Below are positions 17,272-28,500 of a DNA stretch of 64,000 nt, piece by piece (within the stretch, counting starts at the first letter, position 1; each line of letters begins with the position of its first letter). The stretch is from Thermoplasmatales archaeon BRNA1 (GTDB lineage: Archaea; Thermoplasmatota; Thermoplasmata; Methanomassiliicoccales; Methanomethylophilaceae): the NCBI GenBank assembly GCA_000350305.1, contig CP002916.1, positions 496,001 to 560,000 on the forward strand, in the 5' to 3' direction. The notes beneath the pieces are model-generated. The model ran no database searches, was not told the DNA's origin, and worked only from the letters and a program-made list of their open reading frames with translations. Both the position numbers and the translations under genes were made by a program.

Positions 17272-17790
17272 ATGGCGAAATGTCTGCTTGTCATTGACCT
17301 CCAATACGGATTCATCACCGAGAAGACCAAGGACATCCTTCCCGGCATCAAGGAACTGACCGAGGTCTGGCCCGAGGAGGATTACATCGCCGCCACCAAG
17401 TTCGTGAACGCCGATGACAGCCCCTTCACCACCGATATGGGTTGGGAGGGGCTGAAAACCCCCGACGAGCAGGAGCTGGCGGGTTTCCTCCGCGCCAATG
17501 CAGACCTCGTCTACGAGAAGACGGGTTATTCCGCGGTGACCGACGAGTTCCTCTCGTTCATCGAGGAGAACGGCATCGATGAGGTGGACGTCTGCGGGGT
17601 GGATGCGGACTGCTGCATCCTGCGCACGGCATTCGATCTTTTCGAGATGGGGATGCCCTTCCTGGTGCTGAAGAAGTATGTCGCATCGAATGGCGGAAAG
17701 GGCAGCACCGACGCGGCGTTCAAAGTCATGGGAAGGGCGGTCGGAAAGGACCACATCTCTAAATGGTCATACAAGTGCCAGACCGAATGA
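17272..17790 (+). CDS. Isochorismatase-family cysteine hydrolase
   Basis: Nicotinamidase-like hydrolase of 172 residues. The triad candidates are Asp in VIDLQYG (residue 9), Lys in AATKFVN (about 43) and the nucleophile within DADCCILRTAFDLFE (Cys about 107-108). The amide-oxyanion cis peptide region GVDAD fits. The frame is open upstream to 17116, but that part overlaps the HPP gene; ATG 17272 follows a weak GGTAAAGGG site. Real substrate unknown: nicotinamide is possible given nadM/pncC elsewhere in the window. Confidence 0.88.
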   Translation: MAKCLLVIDLQYGFITEKTKDILPGIKELTEVWPEEDYIAATKFVNADDSPFTTDMGWEGLKTPDEQELAGFLRANADLVYEKTGYSAVTDEFLSFIEENGIDEVDVCGVDADCCILRTAFDLFEMGMPFLVLKKYVASNGGKGSTDAAFKVMGRAVGKDHISKWSYKCQTE

Positions 17791-17820
17791 AAAAAATAAC
17801 CCCCGCCTTCCGGCGGGGTA
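17791..17820 (-). terminator. Terminator of the coiled-coil gene
   Basis: Hairpin CCCCGCC/GGCGGGG at 17801-17818. On the minus strand it is followed by GTTATTTTTTT, so it works as an intrinsic terminator for the gene at 17847-19679. It lies right after the stop of the convergent hydrolase. Confidence 0.7.
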
Positions 17821-18180
17821 AGGGTGAGGGCCAGAGCCCTCGAGGATCAATCCTTCTTCTTGGCTTCTTCTTTGGCCTTTCTTGCGGCTTCCTTCTCGGC
17901 AGCCTTCTTCGCAGCGGCTTCCTCTTTCGCCTTCTGCTGAGCTTCCTTCTCTGCGGCCTTCTTCGCAGCAGCTTCTTCCTTGGCTTTCGCCTGGGCCTCC
18001 TTCTCGGCGGCCTTTCTTGCGGCCGCCTCCTCCTTGGACTTCTGCTGCTCCTTCATCTGAGCCTCTTTCTCAGCCTGCCTCTTTGCATCGGCCTCGGCCT
18101 TCGCCTTCTGCTGAGCTTCCTTCTCAGCCTGCCTCTCTGCATCGGCCTCGGCCTCGGCTTTCGCCTGAGCCTCTTTCTCC

Positions 18181-18340
18181 GCCTGTTTCCTGGCAGCGGC
18201 TTCCTCTTTCGCCTTCTGCTGTTCCTTGGCACGGGCCTCCTTCTCGGCCTGTTTCTTAGCGGCAGCATCGGCCTTCGCCTTCTGCTGGGCCTCCCTCTGG
18301 GCGGCCTTGTCGGAGTCTGCCTGGGCGTGAGCCTGTTTCT
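18181..18340. repeat. Direct repeat copy A within coiled-coil gene
   Basis: 160 bases nearly identical to 19153-19312, with only a few substitutions seen (for example GGCGGCCTT against GGCGGTCTT). The copies are 972 bases apart, that is 324 codons, so recombination between them would keep the frame and excise both single-base slips. Confidence 0.8.
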
Positions 18341-19152
18341 CGGCGGACTTCTGGGCGTTTTGCATCGGCCTTCGCCTTTGCCTGAGCCTCTTTCTCAGCC
18401 TGCCTCTTTGCATTGGCCTCTGCCCTCTCCTTGTCGCGGGCCTCCTTCTCGGCCTTCTTCTTTGCGGCAGCATCGGCCTTCGCCTTGTCTTTCTCGGAGG
18501 CCTTCGCGGGGTCTGCCTTTGCCTTCTGCTTCCTGGAGCGGGGGGTTTCGCCCTCGGTTCCGGGGACGTATTCGAGTCCCTCGGTCAGGAGGATCTTGGA
18601 CTCTCCCTTGCGGGCATCGTTGTCGCTCTTGATGGTGGCGAGCTCCTCTTTGCGGGAGGACTTGGCGAGGGCGGATCCCTCCTTGTTCTTCTCCTTGAGG
18701 GCTTTTGCCTTCTCCTTCTCGGCAGCCTTCTTCTCTTTGACGGCTGCCTTCCTCTGGGAGTCTGCCTCCTTGTCCTTGGCCTTCTGCTCAGAGGCGGCGG
18801 CCTTCTCGGCCTCCTTCTTCTCCTTCAGGGCAGCCTTGTTGGCAGCGTGCTCCTCTTTGGCCTTGGCGAACTCTTCCTTGTCTTTCTCGGCCTGCTCTTT
18901 GTTGTGGGCCTTGATCGCCTCGTGCTTGGCCTTGACAGCATCCTTCTGTTCCTTGTCGCGGGCCTTGTCAGCTTCCTTGGTGTGCTTGACGTGCTCCTTG
19001 TGGTGTTCTTTGGCTGCGGCCTTCTCGGGATCCTTGGCAGGCTTCTCTTTCTTCTCTTTGACAGTTTCTCCTTCTTGGGAGCGGGCTCGCTCTTGTCGGC
19101 AGCCTTCTTCGCAGCGGCTTCCTCTTTCGCCTTCTGCTTTGCCTCCTTCTCG

Positions 19153-19312
19153 GCCTGTTTCCTGGCAGCGGCTTCTTCTTTCGCCTTCTGCTGTTCCTTG
19201 GCACGGGCCTCCTTCTCGGCCTGTTTCTTAGCGGCAGCATCGGCCTTCGCCTTCTGCTGGGCCTCCCTCTGGGCGGTCTTGTCGGAGTCTGCCTGGGCGT
19301 GAGCCTGTTTCT
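19153..19312. repeat. Direct repeat copy B within coiled-coil gene
   Basis: Partner of 18181-18340. It encodes the same block, around EKQAHAQADSDK followed by TAQREAQQKAKADAAAKK, in the same reading frame as copy A. Confidence 0.8.
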
Positions 19313-19805
19313 CAGCCTGTTTCCTGGCAGCGGCTTCCTCTTTCGCCTTCATCTGAGCCTCTTTCTCAGCCTGCCTCTTTGCATCGGCCTCAGCCTTGGC
19401 TTTCGCCTGGGCCTCCTTCTCGGCGGCCTTTCTTGCGGCCGCCTCCTCCTTGGCCTTCTGCTGCTCCTTCATCTGAGCCTCTTTCTCAGCCTGCCTCTTT
19501 GCATCGGCCTCGGCCTTGGCTTTCGCCTGAGCCTCTTTCTCCGCCTGTTTCCTGGCAGCGGCCTCCTCCTTAGCCTTCATCTGGGCCTCCTTCTCGGCCT
19601 GTTTCTTAGCGGCTGCTTCCTGCTTAGCCTGTTCTTTTGCGGCTTTCTTCTCTCCGGGGGTCATGTTGTTGTCTGCCACAGTGGATTCCTCCTGATCTTG
19701 ATCCGTCCCTGTCGGTCCCTCGGCGGGACGGCGGGGCTCTAACTGAATGACGGAATGGCATCATTCATTATAATAATAATCGTCCGCGCGGGCGTGTGGC
19801 CACAC

Positions 19806-20444
19806 TCAGAATGTGCCCAGGGCGTGGCAGATCTTGCGGATGTCGTCCACGTAACGGATGTGTTCGGCTCTGCATCTCTCCACCGGGAGACCGTAGCCGT
19901 AGGACGCGGCGATGAAGTCCACCCCCGCCTCCGCCGAGGCTCTGAGGTCCTGGGGACAGTCGCCGACCATCACGGCCCTGCTCTTGTCGTCATCACCGAT
20001 ACACTCAAGGATCATGTCCGCCTTGGTGACTGAACCGTCGGCGGAAGCACCCCTGACCTTTTCGAAGAATTTGGAAAGACCCAGACTCTCGATGAACGGT
20101 ATAGCCACCTCCTCGATTTTCATGGTCGCGACGTACATGTCGACACCCATCTCCGAGAGGCTATCGAGGGCCTGTTCCACTCCGGGGAACAGGGGGACGT
20201 TCCCCATGCAGATCTCGGTGTACTTCTCCCTGTACAAGCCGATGCCCAGCCGCTCCGTCTCCCCGGAAACCCCGAAGAGGGTGCGGATATTGTTTGGAAG
20301 GTCCCCGCAGAGATGCCCCTCCAGCATCTCGTCGGACGGTACAGGCAGTCCCATCTTCTCCGCCGCATAGCGGTATGCTGCGAATATCGACGGCTTGGAC
20401 TGGGTGAGGGTGCCGTCAAGGTCGAAGATCACGATATCCTTCAT
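19806..20444 (-). CDS. HAD-superfamily phosphatase, phosphoglycolate phosphatase-like
   Basis: Cytoplasmic hydrolase of 212 residues. Motif I is IVIFDLDGTLTQ with the nucleophile Asp near residue 7, motif II is MYVATMK (Thr in place of the usual Ser/Thr), and motif IV is MVGDCPQDLRAS. A cap of about 70 residues lies between motifs I and II. ATG 20444 is chosen because it directly precedes motif I; the frame is open back to 20573 but runs into the tRNA. One copy of the decamer ATGTGCCAGA (minus strand) lies 18 bases upstream. Substrate unknown. Confidence 0.88.
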   Translation of the reverse strand: MKDIVIFDLDGTLTQSKPSIFAAYRYAAEKMGLPVPSDEMLEGHLCGDLPNNIRTLFGVSGETERLGIGLYREKYTEICMGNVPLFPGVEQALDSLSEMGVDMYVATMKIEEVAIPFIESLGLSKFFEKVRGASADGSVTKADMILECIGDDDKSRAVMVGDCPQDLRASAEAGVDFIAASYGYGLPVERCRAEHIRYVDDIRKICHALGTF

Positions 20445-20528
20445 GGGAGGCCTTCCGTTATTCTGGCACATGTATCGCAGAGGGGTTAAAAGAAACTGCG
20501 GATTCGAAGGATCGGAAAAAGTGGGAGT

Positions 20529-20600
20529 GGGCCTGCCCGGATTTGAACCGAGGTCAATGGCTCCCGAAGCCACAAGGATACCAAGCTACCCCACAGGCCC
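20529..20600 (-). tRNA. tRNA-Pro (anticodon CGG)
   Basis: 72-base cloverleaf on the minus strand. Acceptor GGGCCTG pairs with CAGGCCC; D arm holds GGGTAGCTTGGTATCC; anticodon arm GTGGC-TTCGGGA-GCCAT gives anticodon CGG with G37, as in proline tRNAs; T arm is CTCGG-TTCAAAT-CCGGG. No intron, and CCA is not encoded. It lies upstream of the HAD gene on the same strand. Confidence 0.92.
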
Positions 20601-20836
20601 GACTTGTTTCCTCATTCCACATCCCGAATATAAGGTTTAGCACTACAGTCAGTCTTCCGGACAGGGAACTGGTCAATCGTCAATCGCCTTACAAGAGGGG
20701 GCGGAGTTGACAATAGCCACAAATCGAATTTTGGGTTTCAAAGTGTCGAATCCTATTTCGGCAATCGACGAATATTTGCTTTTCTTTATAAATAAAAATG
20801 GTATCCTTAATATAGGGACTTCACAATCTAGTCCTA
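20601..20836. promoter_or_regulatory. Intergenic region upstream of rmlA
   Basis: 236 AT-richer bases without a gene. A clear TATA box, CTTTATAAATA, lies near 20783-20793 and would start transcription about 25 bases before the rmlA ATG at 20837. CAATCGTCAATCG (20674-20686) and CAATCGACGAAT (20762-20773) resemble the inverted repeat in front of the mevalonate regulator at 29899-29916. Confidence 0.6.
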
Positions 20837-21709
20837 ATGAAGGGAATCATCCTTGCTGCCGGCAAGGGCACTCGTTTATATCCGGCATCCTCGCATATCT
20901 CGAAGATCCTTCTTCCGATATACGACAAACCGATGATCTACTATCCGCTCTCCACGCTCATGAGCGCGGGGATCCGCGATATCCTGGTCATCGTTAACAA
21001 AGACGATAGGGCTTACTTCAAGAAGCTCTTGGGTGACGGAAAGCAGTTCGGTATCAGCATCAAATATGCAGTCCAGAAGGTCCAGAAGGGGATCGCTGAC
21101 GCACTCATAATCGGCGAGAAGTTCGCCGACGGGGACAATGTCGCTCTTGCACTCGGCGACAACGTGTTCTACGGCGAGGAGATGTATGAGCTCCTCGCGG
21201 AGGCCATGAGCATCACCGACGGGGCCTGCGTGTTCTGCCACGAGGTCGAGGACGCGAGGGCGTTCGGCGTCGCGGAGTTCGGTCCCGACGGAAACATCGT
21301 GGACATCGAGGAGAAGCCCAAGGACCCCAAGTCCAACGCGGTGGTCGTGGGTCTCTACTTCTACGACAAGGAATGCTCCAAGCTCGCCAAGACCCTCAAG
21401 CCCTCCGCCCGCGGAGAGATCGAGATCACCGATCTGAACAAGCTATACATCAAGCAGGGCAAGCTGAAGGCACTCGTCACCGGCCCCGACACGATCTGGG
21501 CGGACACCGGTACGTTCGAGTCCCTGCTGGACGCGAGCAACAGGGTCCATGAGGTCGAGAAGACCGGAAGGGCCATCGTCGGATGTCCCGAGGAGGTCGC
21601 CCTCCGCATGGGATTCATCACTAAGAAGCAGCTCCACGAGTGGGTTAAGAAATCCGGATCGGACAACGCGTACTACGGATATCTGAACGATCTCGCGTCG
21701 GAGGAGTGA
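20837..21709 (+). CDS. rmlA: Glucose-1-phosphate thymidylyltransferase (short RmlA type)
   Basis: Forms dTDP-glucose from glucose-1-phosphate and dTTP for cell-surface glycans. The 290-residue protein has the N-terminal nucleotide loop ILAAGKGTRLYP, the substrate segment LLPIYDKPMIYYPLSTLM, LALGDNVFYG, VAEFGPDGNIVDIEEKPKDP and WADTGTFESLLDAS. The end resembles bacterial RmlA closely. No rmlB, rmlC or rmlD is near, so it may serve another pathway. The next gene, PGI/PMI, gives a sugar-phosphate context. Confidence 0.93.
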   Translation: MKGIILAAGKGTRLYPASSHISKILLPIYDKPMIYYPLSTLMSAGIRDILVIVNKDDRAYFKKLLGDGKQFGISIKYAVQKVQKGIADALIIGEKFADGDNVALALGDNVFYGEEMYELLAEAMSITDGACVFCHEVEDARAFGVAEFGPDGNIVDIEEKPKDPKSNAVVVGLYFYDKECSKLAKTLKPSARGEIEITDLNKLYIKQGKLKALVTGPDTIWADTGTFESLLDASNRVHEVEKTGRAIVGCPEEVALRMGFITKKQLHEWVKKSGSDNAYYGYLNDLASEE

Positions 21710-21813
21710 AATTGACAGGAGTGAGATGGATGGTCGGATTGACCTTATGCAAATGGTTGAAATATGAATTCGAGCAATCCTCAACTCAAGCATTCATAGG
21801 CAGGGTGTGAAAT

Positions 21814-22836
21814 ATGCAGTTCGAGACCGAGTCGCTGAACAGAATGGGAAGGGAGGTATCCGGATTCGTCGATTACCTCACCGAAGCCCTCACAGTCAAG
21901 ACCGGCATTACCAAAACCTACAAGAACGTGCTCATCTGCGGAATGGGCGCCTCCGCCATCGGGGGAGCAGTCTTCGCCGATTCCACCTACTACACCTCAA
22001 AGGTGTACGTCGACGTCACCAAGGCCCTCTCGATACCCGTATGGGTAACCAAGGAGGACACCCTTTTCGTCGCGTGCAGCTATTCCGGCAACACTTTCGA
22101 GACCGTCAAGATGTACAAGCTCGCCGTCGAGAGCGGCCTGGACGTCATCGCGGTCACCCACGGCGGAGAGCTAGAGAGCCTTTCCGCGCAGAACGGCAAC
22201 CTCATTGTCAAGATCGGCGGCGAGCTCATGCAGCCCAGGAGTGCCATCGGATGGTTCGTCGGACTCCTCGGAGGCATCATCGAGGACGCTGGCGTCACCG
22301 GACTCAGGAAGCAGCTGGAGGACATGATCCCCCGTCTCCGCGCCTATCAGGACGAGATGGAGGCAGAGGACAGCTACGCCCGCTACGTCGCCAAGAGGAT
22401 CGTCGGCTACGTCCCCGTGGTCTACGGGTCCCCCGACCTTTCGGCAACCGCCGTCCGCATGAAGAACCAGCTCAACGAGAATTCCAAGATCGTCGCGTTC
22501 TCCGGCACCATGCCCGAGTTCAACCACAACGAGGTCGTCGGATGGTACGAGGATCCCCTGAGGAAGAATTTCCTGCCGATCATCATCAACGATGACGACC
22601 TTACCGACGTCCGCAAGATCGTGAAGGCCACCATATCCACCCTCAAGAGCAGGGGACTGGACCCGATCATCGTCGACGTCAAGGGAGAGAGCGTCTCCGA
22701 GCGTATCATCTACGCAATCATGTTCGGCGACTACGTCTCGCTGTTCCTCGCCGCCAACAGGAAGGTCGATCCCTGCAACGTCGACCCCATCGTCGACATC
22801 AAGACGAGGATGAAGGCCTCCCTCGACCAGGAATGA
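21814..22836 (+). CDS. Bifunctional phosphoglucose/phosphomannose isomerase
   Basis: Interconverts fructose-6-phosphate with glucose- and mannose-6-phosphate. The 340-residue SIS-fold protein shows ICGMGASAIGG near residue 41, VACSYSGNTFETV near 88 (the family SYSGNTEET motif), the catalytic Glu region MKNQLNENSK near 220 and FNHNEVVGW near 242 with the ring-opening His. This is the archaeal PGI/PMI family. It follows rmlA by 104 bases, which contain no other gene. Confidence 0.92.
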   Translation: MQFETESLNRMGREVSGFVDYLTEALTVKTGITKTYKNVLICGMGASAIGGAVFADSTYYTSKVYVDVTKALSIPVWVTKEDTLFVACSYSGNTFETVKMYKLAVESGLDVIAVTHGGELESLSAQNGNLIVKIGGELMQPRSAIGWFVGLLGGIIEDAGVTGLRKQLEDMIPRLRAYQDEMEAEDSYARYVAKRIVGYVPVVYGSPDLSATAVRMKNQLNENSKIVAFSGTMPEFNHNEVVGWYEDPLRKNFLPIIINDDDLTDVRKIVKATISTLKSRGLDPIIVDVKGESVSERIIYAIMFGDYVSLFLAANRKVDPCNVDPIVDIKTRMKASLDQE

Positions 22837-22838
22837 TC

Positions 22839-23867
22839 TCATTCCTGCTCGGATGAAAAAACGAACCTGGTCAGCCTGCGGTAGGTCTCCCCTTTTCTGA
22901 GCACCGCCGGGGGGAATTCGGGGCGGTTCGGAGCGTCCGGGCATTCCTGGGTCTCCAGGCAGAGGCCGCTCCATTTCCCGTACCTCGAACCGTACTTTCC
23001 GTCCACGTTTTTCAGCCCGTTCGCGGTGTAGAACTGCACCGCGGGGGAGTCGGTCTCGACCTCCATCGTGATCCCGCTCTTCGGGGCGTATACGGTAGCC
23101 GCCTTCCTCCCGTCGAGGAGGTAGTTGTTGTCGAACCCGCCGTACTTCCTGAGCCTGGTGCCGAGGGAACGGGCCTGCCTAAGGTCCAGAGGGGTGCCGT
23201 CCACGGGAGCGATCTCGCCCGTGGGGAGGGACCTGTCGCCGAGGACGGTGTGCCTGGAGGAGTTGATCGAGACGTAGTTGTCCTCGACCGTCCCGCGGTT
23301 GTGGCCGTTCAGGTTGAAGTAGGAGTGGTTGGTGAGGTTGCAGACGGTATCCTCGTCGGATCTAGCAGTGTAACCGATGGAAAGAGAATCGCCGTCCAGG
23401 GTGTAGGTGACCTCGACGTCTATGTTACCGGGGTACCCCTCGTCGCCGTCGGGGCTCGAGAGGGAGAGGGTTACGGAGCGGCCGGAGACGCTCTTCACGT
23501 CCCAGATCTTCCTGTCGAACCCCGAGAACCCGCCGTGGATGTGGTCGGGGCCGCGGTTTCTGGAGAGTTCGTAGGTCCTCCCGCCGAGCTCGAACCTGGC
23601 GTTGGCGATCCTGTTCGCATATCTTCCGATGACCGCGCCCATCCTCCCGGAGAGTTCCTCGTATGAATTCACGTTCTCATATCCGAGGACGACATCGGTG
23701 TCGAAGCCGTCGGAATCGGGCACCAGAAGGTTCTGCAGGACGGCACCGTATGTGAGGATGCCGCAGGACAGGTTCCCGCACTCGAGCGGGATAAGCTGCA
23801 CCTCTCTTCCATCCGCGGTCTTTCCGAACGGCGTAGTCATCGGATGGTGCATCCGAATGGTGAACAT
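22839..23867 (-). CDS. galM: Aldose 1-epimerase (mutarotase)
   Basis: Interconverts alpha and beta anomers of free aldoses. A 342-residue bacterial-type GalM: GAVIGRYANRIANARFEL near 80, DHIHGGFSGFDRKIW near 112 (catalytic His), LTNHSYFNLNGH near 176 (second His) and the C-terminal Glu in SGLCLETQECPDAPN. ATG 23867 is the first start; ATG 23852 and 23840 are also in frame. It is convergent with PGI/PMI. GalM is uncommon in methanogens, so gene transfer is likely. Confidence 0.92.
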   Translation of the reverse strand: MFTIRMHHPMTTPFGKTADGREVQLIPLECGNLSCGILTYGAVLQNLLVPDSDGFDTDVVLGYENVNSYEELSGRMGAVIGRYANRIANARFELGGRTYELSRNRGPDHIHGGFSGFDRKIWDVKSVSGRSVTLSLSSPDGDEGYPGNIDVEVTYTLDGDSLSIGYTARSDEDTVCNLTNHSYFNLNGHNRGTVEDNYVSINSSRHTVLGDRSLPTGEIAPVDGTPLDLRQARSLGTRLRKYGGFDNNYLLDGRKAATVYAPKSGITMEVETDSPAVQFYTANGLKNVDGKYGSRYGKWSGLCLETQECPDAPNRPEFPPAVLRKGETYRRLTRFVFSSEQE

Positions 23868-23900
23868 AAAGATTGACTATGAGGAGGGAGTTGGAGAACC

Positions 23901-24356
23901 ATGGTCGTACGCATCCTCTTCGTCTGTCACGGCAACATCTGCCGCAGCCCCATGGCGGAGTTCGTCATGAAGGACATCGTCAGGAAGGCGGGGGCGGAGG
24001 ACGACTTCGTTATCGCATCCTGCGCGACCTCAAACGAGGAGATCGGCAACGGCGTACACTACGGTACGAGGAACATCCTGTCCCAGAACGGAGTGCCCTT
24101 CGAACAGAGAAGTGCTAGACGTCTGAAATCCGACGAGTATGACAAATGGGACTACATCATCGGCATGGACGAGGAGAACATCCGCGGGATCATGGGGATC
24201 ATCGGGAAGGACCCAGAGAACAAGGTGTCCCTGCTGATGTCTCACGCGGGTGAGGACCGCGCCGTGGAGGACCCCTGGTACACAGGAGGGTTCGGGAAGG
24301 TCTATCTGGATATCACCAAGGGGTGCAACGCACTCTTCGGGGAAATCCGGAAGTGA
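23901..24356 (+). CDS. Low-molecular-weight protein tyrosine phosphatase
   Basis: A 151-residue phosphatase. The P-loop CHGNICRS sits at residues 9-16 (nucleophile Cys9, Arg15) and the general acid is Asp124 in EDPWYTGG. The arrangement and length fit the LMW-PTP family, which acts on phosphotyrosine or phosphoarginine proteins and in glycan regulation. It is divergent from galM, with only 33 bases between starts. It abuts the convergent zinc-ribbon gene at its 3-prime end. Confidence 0.93.
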   Translation: MVVRILFVCHGNICRSPMAEFVMKDIVRKAGAEDDFVIASCATSNEEIGNGVHYGTRNILSQNGVPFEQRSARRLKSDEYDKWDYIIGMDEENIRGIMGIIGKDPENKVSLLMSHAGEDRAVEDPWYTGGFGKVYLDITKGCNALFGEIRK

Positions 24357-25364
24357 TCACTTCTTTTTCTTCTGGGCCTTCTCGTAGTCCCGGACGTAGA
24401 CCTTGTCCACGTCGGCGATGCACATGCATGCCTTGGAGAGTTTGAATCCCTCTCCGAACGGACCTGCTTTCTTGGCCTTCTCGAAGAGTTCCACACCCTC
24501 GTCGAACTTGGCGATGTAATTCCTCGGTGCGCCGCTGTTGTAGTACGAGATGGCGCCGTTCCACCACTCCGGCGGGTAGTTCATGCAGATTTTGGTGGTG
24601 AGGTTGAGGTTCCTGAGCTTCTCGCTCGTGTAGTACTCCTCGGGACGGTTGGGGGACATGACCTTGAAGAGGTCTTCCTTGACGCTCGAGTCGACGAGCT
24701 TGGAGGTAATCATGTACGTGAGCCTCAGGTCGGGGCTGGCACGGAACTGGATGACGGCGAGGTCGTAGAGGAGGTTGAAGAGCACCTTGTCGCCCCTGAT
24801 GTTGTTTTCCTTGATGTAATCGAAGAGATAGTCTGCCAGGGCTATGATGAAGGGCTTGTATGGCTTCTCCGGGAAGTCGAAGGCGTACCTGACTAGTTCC
24901 TCGATCCGCGGCAGGCTCTCCATTTCCCTGAGCCTGTTCTTGATCGCGGCCTCGGCGGTGAAGCGGATCATGCCGCTGAAGATGCGCTCGGCCACGATGA
25001 AATCGTAGCGTTCGATCTCCCTGATGCGGGGGAGGGCCTCGAGCCACTTCTCGACGGCGGGGGGAAGGTAGCCGTCGTAGGCGAGCAGGTTGCCCTGCCA
25101 GAGGATGACCAGGGGATTCTCGGGATCGGTGAACGCGAGCTTGTCTATATCCATGCGCAGCTCGTCGACGTTCTTGACGGAATCGACCTTGTTGAGCCGG
25201 GCGAAGACGTCCTCCCTATCCTTCACTGCGTTCCAGATGGCGGCGATCTTCTCGTCCGCCAGGTCGGCGTGGAACTGGCAGTAGAAACACATCCCTCCGC
25301 CGACCGAGTCGTCTATGAACAGCTTGTTCCCGCATTTGGGGCACTTGATGTAAGCCCTTGTCAT
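24357..25364 (-). CDS. Uncharacterised zinc-ribbon protein
   Basis: I do not recognise the family. The 335-residue protein begins with a rubredoxin-like zinc ribbon, KCPKCGNKLFIDDS then GGMCFYCQF (Cys pairs at about 8/11 and 27/30). The remainder is helical, rich in aromatic and charged residues, with no membrane segment. It ends with a lysine run AQKKKK. The alpha-helical body could be a repeat fold. It follows aconitase on the same strand but a terminator separates them. Similar proteins are likely lineage-specific. Confidence 0.85.
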   Translation of the reverse strand: MTRAYIKCPKCGNKLFIDDSVGGGMCFYCQFHADLADEKIAAIWNAVKDREDVFARLNKVDSVKNVDELRMDIDKLAFTDPENPLVILWQGNLLAYDGYLPPAVEKWLEALPRIREIERYDFIVAERIFSGMIRFTAEAAIKNRLREMESLPRIEELVRYAFDFPEKPYKPFIIALADYLFDYIKENNIRGDKVLFNLLYDLAVIQFRASPDLRLTYMITSKLVDSSVKEDLFKVMSPNRPEEYYTSEKLRNLNLTTKICMNYPPEWWNGAISYYNSGAPRNYIAKFDEGVELFEKAKKAGPFGEGFKLSKACMCIADVDKVYVRDYEKAQKKKK

Positions 25365-25398
25365 CGGGGGCTAATCGTCTAATCAGTATTCAAAAGTG

Positions 25399-25425
25399 GT
25401 GCCCCCTCCGGGGAGGGGGCGGGGG
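25399..25425 (-). terminator. Terminator of aconitase gene
   Basis: GC-rich hairpin GCCCCCTCC/GGAGGGGGC at 25401-25420. In minus-strand sense it is followed by ACCACTTTTG. It sits directly between the aconitase stop and the zinc-ribbon gene start. Confidence 0.6.
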
Positions 25426-25427
25426 TT

Positions 25428-28064
<2,637 letters not shown>

Positions 28065-28243
28065 TTTGTTCACTGCGCGCGCCTATAAAACAAGGATATT
28101 TAAGGTTGGACTCTGGGGACCGTTCGGGCACCGAGGCGCATTTGGATGGATTTTCGATATGTGCCAGACTCGGAACGACGGTGTTGTTTTATATGTTAAA
28201 CACAATCGCTTCCCGTTCGTTTCCCCGAGCGTCTGAAACGGGA

Positions 28244-28411
28244 ATGCACTCGGCGCGCCGAAGGGAACCGGAAAAGGATGGGATGGGATTGGTATCGAAC
28301 GATGGTTCCGGTGGGGTTTCCGCCAAGGAGCGTCTGATCATCAGCGTCATGCTCATAGCATCCGCGGCAGTGCTGTTCATCTCCTGCATCGCGGTTTCGC
28401 TGATGCTCTGA
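28244..28411 (+). CDS. Small single-helix membrane protein
   Basis: A 55-residue reading from ATG 28244, or 42 from ATG 28283. It starts basic (MHSARRREPEKDG), then has AKERLIISVMLIASAAVLFI and CIAVSLML, one hydrophobic helix running to the stop. A TATA-like GTTTTATATG near 28186-28195 is 50 bases upstream. The start-proximal sequence shows no codon bias that decides between the two ATGs. No family recognised; could be spurious. Confidence 0.4.
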   Translation: MHSARRREPEKDGMGLVSNDGSGGVSAKERLIISVMLIASAAVLFISCIAVSLML

Positions 28412-28500
28412 GACGGCCGCGACGGTTTCCGGACGGCGGATGCTGCCGCGTTTCCGTTCAACGGCGTTTATTTCTATTTTCAACGTGTTAACCTCCCATT

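Larger units (their letters stand above)
17847..19679 (-). pseudogene. Lys/Ala/Glu/Gln-rich giant coiled-coil protein, interrupted by two compensating frameshifts
   Basis: One gene read in three pieces. Piece one (19679 to about 19065) starts at GTG with AGGAGG upstream and repeats units like AEKEAQAKAKAEADAKRQ. At an AAA run (19065-19067) one A seems missing, and coding continues in another frame (VKEKKEKPAKDPEK to about 18362). At an AAAA run (18358-18361) one A seems extra, and the first frame resumes to TGA 17847. The repaired protein would be about 610 residues, highly charged and helical with no membrane segment. The middle part is less repetitive and ends with EGLEYVPGTEGETPRSR. The same repeat units head the FKBP-like protein at 58201. 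Slips may be sequencing errors, phase variation or decay. Confidence 0.75.

Noticed and set aside
17847-19742. Repeat region as CRISPR or satellite array
   Set aside because: Repeats are in-frame codon repeats of a charged coiled coil, without regular spacers or palindromic units.
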